A stretch of 64,000 nucleotides of DNA from Myxococcales bacterium (GTDB lineage: Bacteria; Myxococcota_A; UBA9160; UBA4427): assembly GCA_012960035.1 (NCBI GenBank), contig DUBZ01000112.1, positions 154,922-218,921 on the forward strand. Direction: 5' to 3'. This document shows positions 18,065 through 27,706 of the stretch, in pieces. The notes below the pieces were generated by a model, which was given only the letters and a program-made list of their open reading frames with translations, was not told where the DNA came from and ran no database searches. The position numbers and the translations under genes were made by a program. How positions within the stretch are numbered: the first letter of the stretch is position 1; every line of letters begins with the position of its first letter.

Positions 18065-19105
18065 CTAAAAGAGCGCCTCGCACCCCGTGCCCGCCAAGAT
18101 CTTGTCGAGGTCTGCACGGTCGTCGCTGCTCAGCGCCTCGCGTTCATCCCGCAACCAGCCAAGGCACTTCGCTTGATAAGGGAACGTTGGCTGTACCCAT
18201 TTTTCTCCATCAACGATGCAGTCGACTTGTTTGGAGCCACTCGCATGCGCTGCCGCGTTGCCAAGCAAGAAAGGCACGTGCACCCGGCCCACCTCGGTGA
18301 GCAAGGCGCGCAACGTGTCGGGCACAGTGTCCCGGGTGATCCAGTCGTCATCGGTGACCGGGAGGCCGCTCAAGTCTTCCGTGTCTTCCGTCCAACCGTA
18401 AACTCGCGGCGCATTGGCGACCGTAATAGCAGAAGGCGTAGGGTCGAAAAGAGCAAGCTGCGTCAGCTGACCGTAACAACCGTAGTCCCCGGTCCCGGGT
18501 CTATTGCCGAGTAAGAAGGGCATGGTCTGCAGATGTGCGTCGAACAAACTCAAGAAACGCACGTAACTAGCTTCGATAATTGGCGCGGTTGTTTCGTTCG
18601 AGCCAACCACGTAGATCCGTGAAACCTGTAGCTCGCCGATGCGCTTTGAAAATGGCGCGACCTGTTCGTCGGTCACGTCGACCTTCGAGTAAAACGGCAA
18701 GATCGAAGCCGCTTTGTCGATGTCGCTTTGATGAGCCCAGCGAAAGTGGAACATGCACTTGGTCAACCATTCATCGCCGTAGTCTTCGAGCAAGAAGTCG
18801 ATAAAGCGAATCACCGGGTCGGTGGGCAAAACCGATCGCCCAGAATATTCGCGTTCGAAGCGACGAATAAGCGGAGTCGAATCTGTGACGGCAACAGTCT
18901 CACCATTTTCGTTCGGCAGATAAAAGGTTGGAAGCAAACCAACCTTGGGCTTTGGCAGAGAAGCAAACTCTGCAGAGCTCTGGCGAATGATGCGGTACGG
19001 GATCCCGCGAAAGCGAAGCAGTGCGCGCATCTTTCTCGTATAGGGCGAACCGGCCACGCCCATGATCCGGAGAGGTTCGGTGATTTCGCTGGCGGGGATG
19101 GGCAT
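18065..19105 (-). CDS. Glutathione S-transferase family protein, long form
   Basis: 346 aa. The N-terminal thioredoxin-like domain has MGVAGSPYTRKMRALLRFRG (active-site region SPYTRK) and LPTFYLPN with the cis-Pro of the glutathione site. The rest is a helical domain much longer than the usual 110 residues. The ATG at 19105 follows AGAGGAA; upstream ATGs in the same frame have no SD. Long GSTs with this layout occur in lipid-degrading Proteobacteria. Substrate unknown. Divergent to the DUF3445 gene. Confidence 0.78.
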   Translation of the reverse strand: MPIPASEITEPLRIMGVAGSPYTRKMRALLRFRGIPYRIIRQSSAEFASLPKPKVGLLPTFYLPNENGETVAVTDSTPLIRRFEREYSGRSVLPTDPVIRFIDFLLEDYGDEWLTKCMFHFRWAHQSDIDKAASILPFYSKVDVTDEQVAPFSKRIGELQVSRIYVVGSNETTAPIIEASYVRFLSLFDAHLQTMPFLLGNRPGTGDYGCYGQLTQLALFDPTPSAITVANAPRVYGWTEDTEDLSGLPVTDDDWITRDTVPDTLRALLTEVGRVHVPFLLGNAAAHASGSKQVDCIVDGEKWVQPTFPYQAKCLGWLRDEREALSSDDRADLDKILAGTGCEALF

Positions 19106-19303
19106 TTGAATTCCTCTGTTGCGGGGAGACGCCATGTCGCGATGAATTGGCATTCACAATGCCACAAGCTAAGCCCCATGAAAAGCGGTCCACCGCGATC
19201 GCGCGAAACGCGCACGGCGGCCAGGTAGACGTCGTTCCGTGATATTCTTCTGCCAGAAGACTAGACACAGCGTTTGGTCATTGCGTAAAGAGCGAACCAC
19301 CCA

Positions 19304-20212
19304 ATGCCGCCCACCTCCAGACCGACGCGCGCCGTATGGGACACCGTCGCCGCCCCTCATCGCTTGAACCTTGGCCTGCATGCGATGGAAGCGAGCGAGC
19401 CGTGGCTCGTTATCGACGATGACTACATCCAAGACCTCGCCGAGAAACATCGCTTGCTCCGAGACGAGCGGGGCCAGGTCTTCGTCGAACTCGAGAGCTC
19501 ACGCGCGGCCCAAGCCGAAGCGCGCAAGAGAGTCATTGAAACTCTGCTCACCCACTACGCCAATGAATTCGAACTCAATGGCAGCCAGTTCTGCATTCGC
19601 GCCACGGGCGAGGAATTCGATTTAACCGAGCCGCACACGCCGCCCCTTGAAGTCGCGGCGCGCTGCACCCAAGAAGACCTCGTCGTGATGGAGGAACGTC
19701 CGGAAGGCTGGTGTCTGACCGCAGCCTCGGTTTGCTTCCCCACCCGCTGGGACCTGCCAACGCAACTCGGCCTTCCCATGACCGCGATTCACGAGCGCGT
19801 GCCCGGATACCAGGAACAACTCAATGCATCATCCAACCAATTTTTCGACGGCATGAAGCCCGGGCTCGTGTTCAAGCGCGGCAACTGGTCCCTGATGGAC
19901 GACCCCGCACTCTTTCAACCCAGTGGCAAAATGCAGACGCGTGAGCGTTCAGATCTCGACGCATCCAACGCGGGTGAAAAAGTATGGCTCCGCGTTGAAC
20001 ACCAGACCCTGCAACGGTTGCCCGAGACTGGGGCGATCCTGTTTGGCATTCGGATCCACCGAACGCGCCTCGACGCCGTCGCCGAGACGCCAGATGCTGC
20101 GCGCACCTTACTCGCGGCGATCGACACCATGCACGCCGACATGCAGCTTTACAAATCGTTGGCCCTGGTTCGCGGTGCCGCAACGGCCTACTTGCGAGAC
20201 GCCCTCGTCTAG
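19304..20212 (+). CDS. DUF3445 / heme-dependent oxidative N-demethylase-like protein
   Basis: 302 aa. The conserved blocks QEDLVVMEERPEGWCLTAAS, CFPTRWDLPTQLGLPMTAIH and VPGYQEQLN are diagnostic for DUF3445, now known from dimethylamine mono-oxygenase as the heme-binding alpha-like subunit family. The reaction by family is oxidative demethylation of amines with O2 at a heme. Beta/gamma/delta partner subunits are not seen nearby, so it may act alone or with unlinked partners. It ends 4 nt before the convergent SDR gene. Confidence 0.82.
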   Translation: MPPTSRPTRAVWDTVAAPHRLNLGLHAMEASEPWLVIDDDYIQDLAEKHRLLRDERGQVFVELESSRAAQAEARKRVIETLLTHYANEFELNGSQFCIRATGEEFDLTEPHTPPLEVAARCTQEDLVVMEERPEGWCLTAASVCFPTRWDLPTQLGLPMTAIHERVPGYQEQLNASSNQFFDGMKPGLVFKRGNWSLMDDPALFQPSGKMQTRERSDLDASNAGEKVWLRVEHQTLQRLPETGAILFGIRIHRTRLDAVAETPDAARTLLAAIDTMHADMQLYKSLALVRGAATAYLRDALV

Positions 20213-20216
20213 GGGC

Positions 20217-21083
20217 CTAGACGTCAATGCCGAAGTTGTCTCGGAACCGCTGACTATATTCTTCGTCGCTCATCTCGCCCGAAAGCGTGACGCATTCCTC
20301 GTCGGTCATGTTCTTTCGGCCATTCGCAAGCCCGACCGCGTCCGGCCCGACCGGCCAGCGAAGCTTGTAGGATTCGCAAGTGATGGCTTCCCAGATGGTA
20401 TCGGCGACCGTTTCGGCTGTGGTGCCCAGCTTGAAGCCAGCAGAGAACATCTTCCCGTTTCGACGCATGAGCGTGAAATAGGGAGACGCTTTATCGAAGC
20501 GCGTCGTCTCCTTCGCGTTCTCGAAGATCTTGGTCAACACAACACCTGGCTCAATGTTGACGACCCGAACGCCAAAGGGTTCGAGTTCTCCGGCGAGCGC
20601 TTCGCCGAGACATTCAACCGCCCACTTTGACGCCGAATACGCCACTTGGTTGGGTACCGCGTACAACCCCGCCACAGAAGTGATGTTGACGATGGCGCCG
20701 GTCTTCCGCTCTCGCATCGAGGGGACGACCGCGTTCGTGCAACGCACCACGCCAAAATAGTTGGTCTCGAACATCGACTGATGATCTTCGAGGGGCGTGA
20801 TCTCAAAGGGGCTTGCGCCACCGATCCCGGCGTTGTTTACCAGCACGTCAACGGGTCCCGACTCGACGACCTTGGCGAAGGCCTCTTCTACGGAGCCGTC
20901 ACTGTTGACGTCGAGCTCGATGATTTCGACCTTTAGGGCTTCCGAGTCGACCACTTCGCGAAGCGCATCGGCTTTGGCGGGGTTGCGCATCCCGGCGAAG
21001 ACTCTGTGTCCGCTCCGCGCGAGTCGCAATGTGGTGGCGAGACCGATCCCGCTACTCGTACCCGTAACAACTGCAATTCCCAT
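20217..21083 (-). CDS. SDR family oxidoreductase
   Basis: 288-aa classical SDR. Motifs: TGTSSGIG at 7-14, NNAG at 83-86, catalytic Ser136 (VNITS), Tyr149 and Lys153 (YSASK). The C-terminal quarter is longer than in core SDRs and carries extra charged sequence. No cofactor-preference residue can be read with certainty. It is convergent with the DUF3445 gene, 4 nt apart. The 5' region contains a TTTACAAGGT element also found in the TetR promoter (see findings). Confidence 0.87.
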   Translation of the reverse strand: MGIAVVTGTSSGIGLATTLRLARSGHRVFAGMRNPAKADALREVVDSEALKVEIIELDVNSDGSVEEAFAKVVESGPVDVLVNNAGIGGASPFEITPLEDHQSMFETNYFGVVRCTNAVVPSMRERKTGAIVNITSVAGLYAVPNQVAYSASKWAVECLGEALAGELEPFGVRVVNIEPGVVLTKIFENAKETTRFDKASPYFTLMRRNGKMFSAGFKLGTTAETVADTIWEAITCESYKLRWPVGPDAVGLANGRKNMTDEECVTLSGEMSDEEYSQRFRDNFGIDV

Positions 21084-21458
21084 CGTGCCCCCACCTTGTA
21101 AATGTTAAAGCATTGCGATTCACACAATGCCTAGAAGCCAGCATCTGACACGCACGAGCGTTTTGCAAGCGACTGCCAAGATGAAAGTAAGCCTGCGTCC
21201 TGGAGCCCGACCGACGCGACTTCCGTTGTGATCACACCCAAAGCGCAATTGGCGCCTATCGAGCGTCGCACCAGGCTTCACCTTACTTGACGTGTGGCGT
21301 TTTCCGCTTGGACTCGAGGATTCTGTCTCCCTCGACACCGATCGCTACTTTCCGGATGACTTCCGGAAGCTGAGCACCAATCCGATCCTATAAAAGTCAA
21401 CCACCACGAAGTCAATCAGGCAGTGGAAGTGCTGCAGCGCTCGGTACCGCAATGTTCA
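21084..21458. other. Intergenic region between SDR and membrane protein genes
   Basis: 375 nt without a supportable gene. The part next to 21083 holds the SDR promoter region including, on the minus strand at 21111-21093, GCTTTAACATTTACAAGGT. The rest shows no recognisable coding sequence. Confidence 0.4.
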
Positions 21459-21953
21459 TTACGCACCCGCGGCCTGACGCGCACCCATGTGTAGGCCCAA
21501 AACGGTCGACGGATAAACGATCAACCCGGCGAGCACACCGCACCAAAGTCCCTTGAAAATCGCGTATTCGTTCAGAGTCATTTCACTCGTGACGAAACCC
21601 ACCGCGACCAGAAGAAACGCGCTTGCTATGGCACCCGTAACACCGAACACGCCCGAACTCAGCCATCGGTTTTTTCCGGCGAGGTTTTGCATCTTCTCGG
21701 TCAAGACCGCCGCCGCCATGTCGCCCCGACTCGCTTTACGGCGATGAACTTCCATCCCGATCGAAGCGACTGCGGCTGACAAGATAAAACCAGTCGCGAT
21801 CAAGTCTGGCCCGAACGACGCCTCGCCCCACATCGCAAGCGTCGCATGTGCGCCCATCAGCCAAAGCGTGATCCCACCGTTGATCGCGAAGTTAAAGATG
21901 AAGTTGGTGATGATGCCTTTACGTACTTCGGTGATCAGCTCAACATCGCTCAT
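21459..21953 (-). CDS. Small integral membrane protein, unknown function
   Basis: 164 aa with four hydrophobic helices: about 14-33, 47-66, 103-124 and 136-156. A cytoplasmic basic loop (HRRKASRGD) lies between the second and third. No family motif was recognised. It stands alone on the minus strand, divergent to an acyl-CoA synthetase gene with about 210 nt between them. Codon use and composition match the neighbours, so it is likely a real gene. Confidence 0.65.
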   Translation of the reverse strand: MSDVELITEVRKGIITNFIFNFAINGGITLWLMGAHATLAMWGEASFGPDLIATGFILSAAVASIGMEVHRRKASRGDMAAAVLTEKMQNLAGKNRWLSSGVFGVTGAIASAFLLVAVGFVTSEMTLNEYAIFKGLWCGVLAGLIVYPSTVLGLHMGARQAAGA

Positions 21954-22166
21954 GGGCTGCTTCCTTTGCTCTGCTGGAATCCAGCGCGACGATGATGGCC
22001 GGGGCTCCGAAGATAAGACCGAACTTTACCGCATTGGATCGACCAAGTTGGGTGTCACAATCCGGCAAGCGCCCTAGACTTCAAGTTTCGTTGCAGAAGC
22101 AATGGAAGACCGGCAACACAACGCCACGGAACGTTCGAGCCATTGACGAGGGAGCGAGACGAAGCT

Positions 22167-23783
22167 TTGGAACTTCATTACGCCACGCTGTGGGAAGCAC
22201 TAAGCGACGAAATCGGAGATCGCGACGCGATCGTTCATGGCAGCCAACGACGCACTTGGAGCGAATATGAAACGCGCGCGGCTCGTCTGGCGTCTGCGTT
22301 TCTCGACGCGGGACTCGGCGCCGACTCCAAGATCGGAATGTACCTCTACAACGGCAACGAATACCTCGAGACCCAGTTCGCGGGGATGAAGATTCGCGGC
22401 GTCCCGATCAACGTCAACTACCGCTATCTCGACGACGAGCTCTTTTACTTGCTAGACAATTCTGACGCCGAGGCTCTGGTCTTTCATACCAGCCTCGGTG
22501 ATCGCGTTGCCCGGGTGATGGAGCGTGCGAATAAGGTTCGCCTCTGGATCGAAGTCGACGACGGTGGAGAATCGATTCCCGGTGCGGTGCAGTACGAATC
22601 ACTGATCGAAGGACAGGACCCCGCGAAGCGCATCACCCGATCCCCGAACGACCTCTACATGCTTTACACGGGTGGCACGACCGGCATGCCCAAGGGTGTG
22701 ATGTACGACATCGGCGGCATGTTGCAGGGCTTGCTCACCGCGGCGTTTCCGCCGATGGGGCTCGCCGTTCCCGAAATAGACGACATCCCCAAGGTTTCCC
22801 GAAAGCTCCACGACGACGGCTTGGCTCCGGTATCGATACCCGCCTGTCCTTTGATGCACGGGACGGGGATGTGGCTCGGTGCGTTCGTGCCTCACCTCGC
22901 TGGCGCAACGGTGGTCACGTTGCCGCATCGCTCCTTTGATGCCCATGAACTCTGGCAGACGGTTGAACGAGAAAAGTCGACCCACATCGTGATCGTGGGG
23001 GACGCATTTGCGAAGCCGATGATCCGCGCCCTCGAAGAGGCCAAGGCCGACGGCCGCGCCTACGATCCGACGAGCGTGCGCATGATCTTGTCTTCCGGCG
23101 TCATGTGGACCTCGGAAGTGAAACAGCAGCTGCTCGAATGGCACGAGTTTGTCTTGATCGATGCGATGGGCTCAACCGAGGGCAGCATGGGGACCCAGAT
23201 CACTGTGCGAGGCACCTCTCCAGAAACCGCGAAATTCACAATGAACCCCACGACCAAGGTCTTCACCGAAGACGGGCGCGAAGTGGTGCCCGGCAGCGGC
23301 GAGACCGGCATGGTCGCCGCCGGAGGCAGCGTACCGCGGGGCTATTTCAAGGACGAAGCGAAATCCGAAGCCACATTCAAAACCATCGACGGCGTTCGTT
23401 ATTCGTTCCCGGGCGACTGGGCGCTGGTCGAAGCGGACGGCAGCCTTACGCTGCTCGGCCGCGGATCGAACTGCATCAACACCGCCGGCGAAAAAGTGTA
23501 TCCGGAAGAAGTCGAAGAGGCGGTAAAGCGTCATCCTGCCGTCCTCGACTGTTTGGTCGTCGGCATCGACGACGAAAAGTTTGGACAGCGCGTGACTGGC
23601 GTGGCGTCGCTGGTCACCGGCAAGAGTGTGACTGGTGAAGAGGTCCGCGAATTCTTGCGCGACAAGATCGCCGCCTACAAGATGCCGAAGCAACTCTTTG
23701 TCGCGGAGACCGTAAAGCGGGCCCCGAACGGCAAAGCCGATTACAAGTGGGCGCGGGAAACGATCGAAGAGGCGCTCGGCTAG
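22167..23783 (+). CDS. Acyl-CoA synthetase (AMP-forming, FadD-like)
   Basis: About 538 aa, ANL superfamily. Key motifs: the phosphate loop YTGGTTGMPKG, the aromatic-acyl site region DAMGSTEGS, the hinge DW...LLGRGSNCINTAGEKVYPEEVEE region (read as GRGSNCINTAGEKVYPEE) and the C-terminal Lys in PNGKADYKWA. The reaction is fatty or other carboxylic acid + ATP + CoA to acyl-CoA. Two TTG starts are possible, 22143 and 22167; the latter has GAGGGAG 12 nt upstream and gives the usual MELHYATLWE start. It supplies CoA esters to the hydratases in this region (inference). Confidence 0.9.
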   Translation: MELHYATLWEALSDEIGDRDAIVHGSQRRTWSEYETRAARLASAFLDAGLGADSKIGMYLYNGNEYLETQFAGMKIRGVPINVNYRYLDDELFYLLDNSDAEALVFHTSLGDRVARVMERANKVRLWIEVDDGGESIPGAVQYESLIEGQDPAKRITRSPNDLYMLYTGGTTGMPKGVMYDIGGMLQGLLTAAFPPMGLAVPEIDDIPKVSRKLHDDGLAPVSIPACPLMHGTGMWLGAFVPHLAGATVVTLPHRSFDAHELWQTVEREKSTHIVIVGDAFAKPMIRALEEAKADGRAYDPTSVRMILSSGVMWTSEVKQQLLEWHEFVLIDAMGSTEGSMGTQITVRGTSPETAKFTMNPTTKVFTEDGREVVPGSGETGMVAAGGSVPRGYFKDEAKSEATFKTIDGVRYSFPGDWALVEADGSLTLLGRGSNCINTAGEKVYPEEVEEAVKRHPAVLDCLVVGIDDEKFGQRVTGVASLVTGKSVTGEEVREFLRDKIAAYKMPKQLFVAETVKRAPNGKADYKWARETIEEALG

Positions 23784-23788
23784 GCGCG

Positions 23789-23841
23789 CTTAGGTAGGCG
23801 CTACCGGCCCGACTAACCGCCTACGGGCCTCAGAGCCTAAG
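23789..23841. terminator. Nested palindrome between convergent genes, possible bidirectional terminator
   Basis: Between the stops of the acyl-CoA synthetase and the amidohydrolase there are nested complementary arms: CTTAGG (23789-23794) with CCTAAG (23836-23841), and GTAGGCG (23794-23800) with CGCCTAC (23818-23824). There is no T-run, so a strong intrinsic terminator is not shown, but the location fits a bidirectional stop signal. Confidence 0.4.
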
Positions 23842-25591
23842 GGCGACGGCCCTGCTCACCCCGCATCAACTTGCCGGGCAACGCTCCTGTGGCTTCGCCG
23901 TTTTCGAAGATCACCTGCCCCGACGCGATCGTCGTCTTATATCCAGAAGCCCCTTGAACCAGTCGTCGTCCATTCGCGGGAAAGTCGTATCTGACTTCGG
24001 GTGCGGTCAACGTGAGGTTGTCGAAGTCAATCACGTTGACGTCGGCCTTCATGCCGGGGGCCAGAACGCCGCGATCGTGGAGGCCGTACTGCTTGGCGGT
24101 TTCATAGGTTTGGCTGCGAACCGCAAATTCGAGCGGGATGCGCTCGCCGCGAGATCGGTCCCGCACCCAATGCATCAGCATGTAGGTCGGTGTCGAGGCG
24201 TCGCAGATCGCGCCGCAATGCGCTCCGCCGTCGGCAAGCGACAACCCCGTCGACGGGTTCATCATGGTCTCGCGAATCGCGTCGAAGCTACCCGTCGCGT
24301 ACCCGAACAGCGGGAAGTAGAGAAGCCCGCGCCCGTTGAGGTCCATCAAGGCGTCATAGATCAGCTCGGCTTCGGTCTTCCCTGTTGCGCTCGCGCGTCC
24401 GGCGATCGACTCGCTCGGGTCAGGCTCGTATTCGTGACCGTTCCCCATCGCGAACATCTTGAAGGTACTCGCCACCAAAAACTGAACCATCGCCGGTGGG
24501 ATCGGAGCGTCCTTCGGCAAGCCGTCGGTGCGAACCGTGCCATCGCCGATGAGCACCGCCTTCACTTCGGGCTTACGAAGCTCACGCAGCCGTTCCTCGA
24601 TCGGGAGGCGCGACAACTTCACATACACCGGGTGTCCGAGGAAGGGATGGATCGTGGTCTCCCAGCCCATCATCACGCTCACGGGTCGACCCGAAAACTG
24701 TCCGCGCAAATTGTGGATGCCTTCTGCGCGGCATTCGTCCAAGAGGCGAAGGTCTTCCTTGTAGAGGTCCGGGTTTTCGTCGATCTGCTGCAAGTTGAAG
24801 GTCACCATGCGACCGGTCGTCTTTGCAAGCTCCTTCATCCACGGAAATTCTTTCGGAACATCGCGGTGGGTCAGACTCATTTGAATGACACCGGTGCCGA
24901 GGTCGCCCAACGCCTGACCGATCCCAAAGAGTTCTTCGCGTCCCGCGAACGTACCTGGGACCGGCACGCCCTTGAGTGTGTTGTGCATCTCGGTGCGTGA
25001 CGTAGAAAATCCGAGGGCACCCGCGCTAATCGCCTCTCTCACGATCTGCGACATTCTTGTGATGTCATCCGCCGTGGCTTCTTCGTTGTCGATCCCGCGC
25101 TGTCCCATCACATAAGCGCGCAAAGCACAGTGGGGAACCTGAACACCGTAGTCGATCACGTGGGGACGTCGTTCAAGCGCGTCCATGAATTCGGGGAACG
25201 TTTCCCATTCCCACTCGATGCCTTCGTGCATTGCAGCACCGGGAATGTCTTCGACAGCTTCCATGAGTTCGATCAACTCATTGCGAAGCCCTTCGAGGAC
25301 CGGCGCAAAGCCAACGCCACAGTTCCCCATCACGACGCTCGTAACCCCGTGCTGAGTTGAAGGAGACAGGTAGGGATCCCATGTCGCCTGGGCGTCATAG
25401 TGGGTATGGATATCGACGAAGCCCGGCGTGACGATATGCCCTTCGGCATCGATTTCGCGATGCGCCGCACCAACCTCGGGGCCAATTTCGGCGATCACGC
25501 CGTCGCGGATCGCAATGTCGACCCGCTGCGGCGCGCTCCCAGTTCCGTCGACGACCGAACCGTTCTTGATGACGAGATCGTGCTTGTCCAT
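23837..25591 (-). CDS. Amidohydrolase family protein (N-acyl-D-amino-acid deacylase type)
   Basis: 584 aa. The N-terminal half shows the metal motif DIHTHYDAQATWDPYL (His62, His64) and the preceding VTPGFVD, as in D-aminoacylases/D-hydantoinase-like enzymes. LADGGAHCGAICD and the C-terminal VIDFDNLTLTAPEV are also usual for this family. Expected reaction: hydrolysis of an N-acyl amide bond using one or two Zn. It is convergent with the acyl-CoA synthetase. Many members of this family in environmental genomes have unknown substrates. Confidence 0.87.
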   Translation of the reverse strand: MDKHDLVIKNGSVVDGTGSAPQRVDIAIRDGVIAEIGPEVGAAHREIDAEGHIVTPGFVDIHTHYDAQATWDPYLSPSTQHGVTSVVMGNCGVGFAPVLEGLRNELIELMEAVEDIPGAAMHEGIEWEWETFPEFMDALERRPHVIDYGVQVPHCALRAYVMGQRGIDNEEATADDITRMSQIVREAISAGALGFSTSRTEMHNTLKGVPVPGTFAGREELFGIGQALGDLGTGVIQMSLTHRDVPKEFPWMKELAKTTGRMVTFNLQQIDENPDLYKEDLRLLDECRAEGIHNLRGQFSGRPVSVMMGWETTIHPFLGHPVYVKLSRLPIEERLRELRKPEVKAVLIGDGTVRTDGLPKDAPIPPAMVQFLVASTFKMFAMGNGHEYEPDPSESIAGRASATGKTEAELIYDALMDLNGRGLLYFPLFGYATGSFDAIRETMMNPSTGLSLADGGAHCGAICDASTPTYMLMHWVRDRSRGERIPLEFAVRSQTYETAKQYGLHDRGVLAPGMKADVNVIDFDNLTLTAPEVRYDFPANGRRLVQGASGYKTTIASGQVIFENGEATGALPGKLMRGEQGRRP

Positions 25592-25716
25592 AAATGAGGT
25601 CTCCTGCTCGAACGAGATCTGCGGCGAATCACGCGTCTCTTCCAGCGGGGTTCAGTATGCCGCGTATGTCCCGCGAAGCGAACCCATTCGAGTGGCCCGA
25701 AACGCAGCAGATTCGC

Positions 25717-25854
25717 TCACAATTCGTCCTTCATCCAATCCACAAAGGCCCAAATCCGAGGCCGGCACGACAAGCTTTCGCAGCAGCTCCAGCGTTGTTG
25801 CACGCCAACGGGCCACCAACGGGAACATGAAGCAGCCACCCAATCGATGGCGAT
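25717..25854 (-). pseudogene. LysR-family regulator, C-terminal remnant
   Basis: The open minus-strand frame ends in RPRIWAFVDWMKDEL and then stops; this is the ordinary C-terminus of LysR regulators (PRxxAFVDWL). About 45 codons remain and the HTH and most of the effector domain are gone. It abuts, head to head, the reductase remnant at 25831, so both look like products of one deletion. Confidence 0.55.
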
Positions 25855-26046
25855 TCACTCGGAGCAGACTACGACCGCCAGGGTCGAGTCGATGCATCGG
25901 TATTCGAGTCACTTCGCGTTGACCTCGAAGCCGACTACTACATCTGTGGGCCAGTGCGCTTCATGTACGACATCGCGCTCACACTCGAACAACGCGGAGT
26001 ATCCTCTTCCGCGATACACACGGAGAGTTTCGGCCCGGTTGCCTAG
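25831..26046 (+). pseudogene. Ferredoxin/flavohemoprotein reductase, C-terminal remnant
   Basis: The frame before the TAG at 26044 reads GADYDRQGRVDASVFESLR, then ADYYICGPVRFMYDIALTLE and GVSSSAIHTESFGPVA. The xYYxCGP and IHxExFGP blocks are the end of the NAD-binding domain of flavohemoprotein/phenol-hydroxylase-type reductases. A stop at 25828 and missing FAD/NAD domains show that it is a fragment of about 71 codons. It ends 4 nt before the convergent helicase gene. Confidence 0.65.
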
Positions 26047-26050
26047 AGGC

Positions 26051-27706
26051 CTACGCCTTCGATTCCGCACGTTGAGCGCGGGGCGCGCCGTCCGACCTGG
26101 CGCCCGCGCGCTTTGGCTTAGCGCCCTTCTTGAAGCCGCTCTTCTTCTTCGGGCCACTCTTCGCACCCTTCTTCCTGTAGCCCTTCTTCTTGAAGTTGCC
26201 GGGCTTGTCGTCGTCGCTACTGCTGCTCTTCGAGTAAGACTTGCGTCCCTTGTAGGGCCCCTTGGGCTTTGGGCGCGATGAGCGGTCGTCCGCATCACGG
26301 TCGTATTTCGGGAGCTTGGACTTGACCTTCATTTCGAGGGACTGGTCACCCTGGGCGAGACGAATGGCTGCGGCGGCTAAAGTTGGCAAGTCAAACCGGT
26401 CGTCTTCGAGCATCTCGAGTACGACCTTGTTGTACGGATCGAGGTTCTTGTCTTCGATGCTCTTGTAGAGCCGTTCTTTCAAGACGCGCACGCGCTTTTC
26501 GATAACTTTGCCGTAGCTCGGCAGTTCGAGCGACGGGATCGGCGAGTTGGTGAATCGCTGAATTTTCTTGAGCATCCAGCGCTCTTTGTTCGTTACAAAG
26601 AGAATCGCGATTCCATCATTTCCCGCTCGACCGGTTCGTCCGATGCGGTGCACATACGACTCGACGTCCATCGGGATGTCGAAGTTGAAGACATGGCTGA
26701 TCCGATCGATGTCGAGGCCCCGCGCTGCAACATCCGTCGCAACGATGAGATCGATCTTGCCAGCTTTCAAACGTCGCACGGCTTGCTCGCGGGCGCTCTG
26801 GCTCATGTCGCCGTTCAACGCTTCGATCGAAAAACCGCGACCACTGAGTTGCGTGGCGAGATCGGTGCAGCCCGCCTTGGTGCGAACAAAAATGATGCCC
26901 GCTTGAATCGTTTCGGTTTCAAGGATACGAGTCAGTGCGTCGAGTTTGTGGAGTCCCTTCACCAACCAATAGGACTGAGCAATATTGGGAAGCGTGAGTT
27001 CCTTGCGAGCCACGGAGATCCGCGCCGGGTTGTTGGTGTAGCGATCGGAAATCAGTTCGATCTCTCGCGGCATCGTCGCAGAGAAGAGCGCAAGCTGTCG
27101 GCTGTCGGGCGTGTGGCTCAAGATCCATTCGACGTCATCGATGAATCCCATGCGGAGCATTTCGTCTGCTTCGTCGAGAACCAGCAAGTCGAGTTCGCCG
27201 AGTTTGATCGTGCCACGGCGCATCAGGTCCATGACGCGCCCGGGCGTCCCGACAATGATCTGCGCACCGGCTTTTACTTCTTTGATCTGCGGCATGATGG
27301 CTTGGCCGCCATACACGGCTGCGATTCGAACTCTGCCGAGCTTTGCAGAGTAGGTCTTGACGGCCTCCGCGACTTGCAGTGCGAGTTCACGCGTCGGCGC
27401 CAAAATCAGCGCTTGGACGGCACGTTTATTGGGATTGATGCGATGAAGCATCGGCAGAGCAAACGCTGCAGTCTTGCCTGTGCCGGTTTGCGCTTGGCCG
27501 ATGAGGTCGCGGCCTTCGATTAACGGCGGAATGGTCTCGACCTGAATCGGAGTCGGCGTCTTGTAGTTGAGTTCAACAAGCTTCGAGAGAAGACGCGGAT
27601 CGAGCCCAAGCTTTTCAAAGCCATTTGGCTCATTCGGCGGAATCGGCGTAGACGAAGTCGGTGCAACTTTGGTTGCAGAGGTAGCGCTGTCGATTTTATC
27701 GGACAC
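26051..27706 (-). CDS. DEAD-box ATP-dependent RNA helicase with basic C-terminal tail
   Basis: 551 aa. Motifs in order: Q motif (TPTPIQ), Walker A AQTGTGKT at 72-79, PTREL at 104-108, TPGR at 154-157, DEAD at 178-181, SAT at 209-211 and HRIGRTGR at 353-360. The last 85 residues are low complexity, rich in Lys, Ser and Gly (KKKGYRKKGAKSGPKKK), and probably bind RNA. This layout matches DeaD/CsdA-RhlE-type helicases for ribosome assembly, mRNA decay and cold adaptation. The start MSDKID fits the common N-terminal extension. It stands alone on the minus strand. Confidence 0.93.
   Translation of the reverse strand: MSDKIDSATSATKVAPTSSTPIPPNEPNGFEKLGLDPRLLSKLVELNYKTPTPIQVETIPPLIEGRDLIGQAQTGTGKTAAFALPMLHRINPNKRAVQALILAPTRELALQVAEAVKTYSAKLGRVRIAAVYGGQAIMPQIKEVKAGAQIIVGTPGRVMDLMRRGTIKLGELDLLVLDEADEMLRMGFIDDVEWILSHTPDSRQLALFSATMPREIELISDRYTNNPARISVARKELTLPNIAQSYWLVKGLHKLDALTRILETETIQAGIIFVRTKAGCTDLATQLSGRGFSIEALNGDMSQSAREQAVRRLKAGKIDLIVATDVAARGLDIDRISHVFNFDIPMDVESYVHRIGRTGRAGNDGIAILFVTNKERWMLKKIQRFTNSPIPSLELPSYGKVIEKRVRVLKERLYKSIEDKNLDPYNKVVLEMLEDDRFDLPTLAAAAIRLAQGDQSLEMKVKSKLPKYDRDADDRSSRPKPKGPYKGRKSYSKSSSSDDDKPGNFKKKGYRKKGAKSGPKKKSGFKKGAKPKRAGARSDGAPRAQRAESKA

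Noticed and set aside
23954..25000. Plus-strand open frame of 348 codons opposite the amidohydrolase
   Set aside because: Mirror frame of a GC-rich gene; the minus strand has a full set of amidohydrolase motifs.
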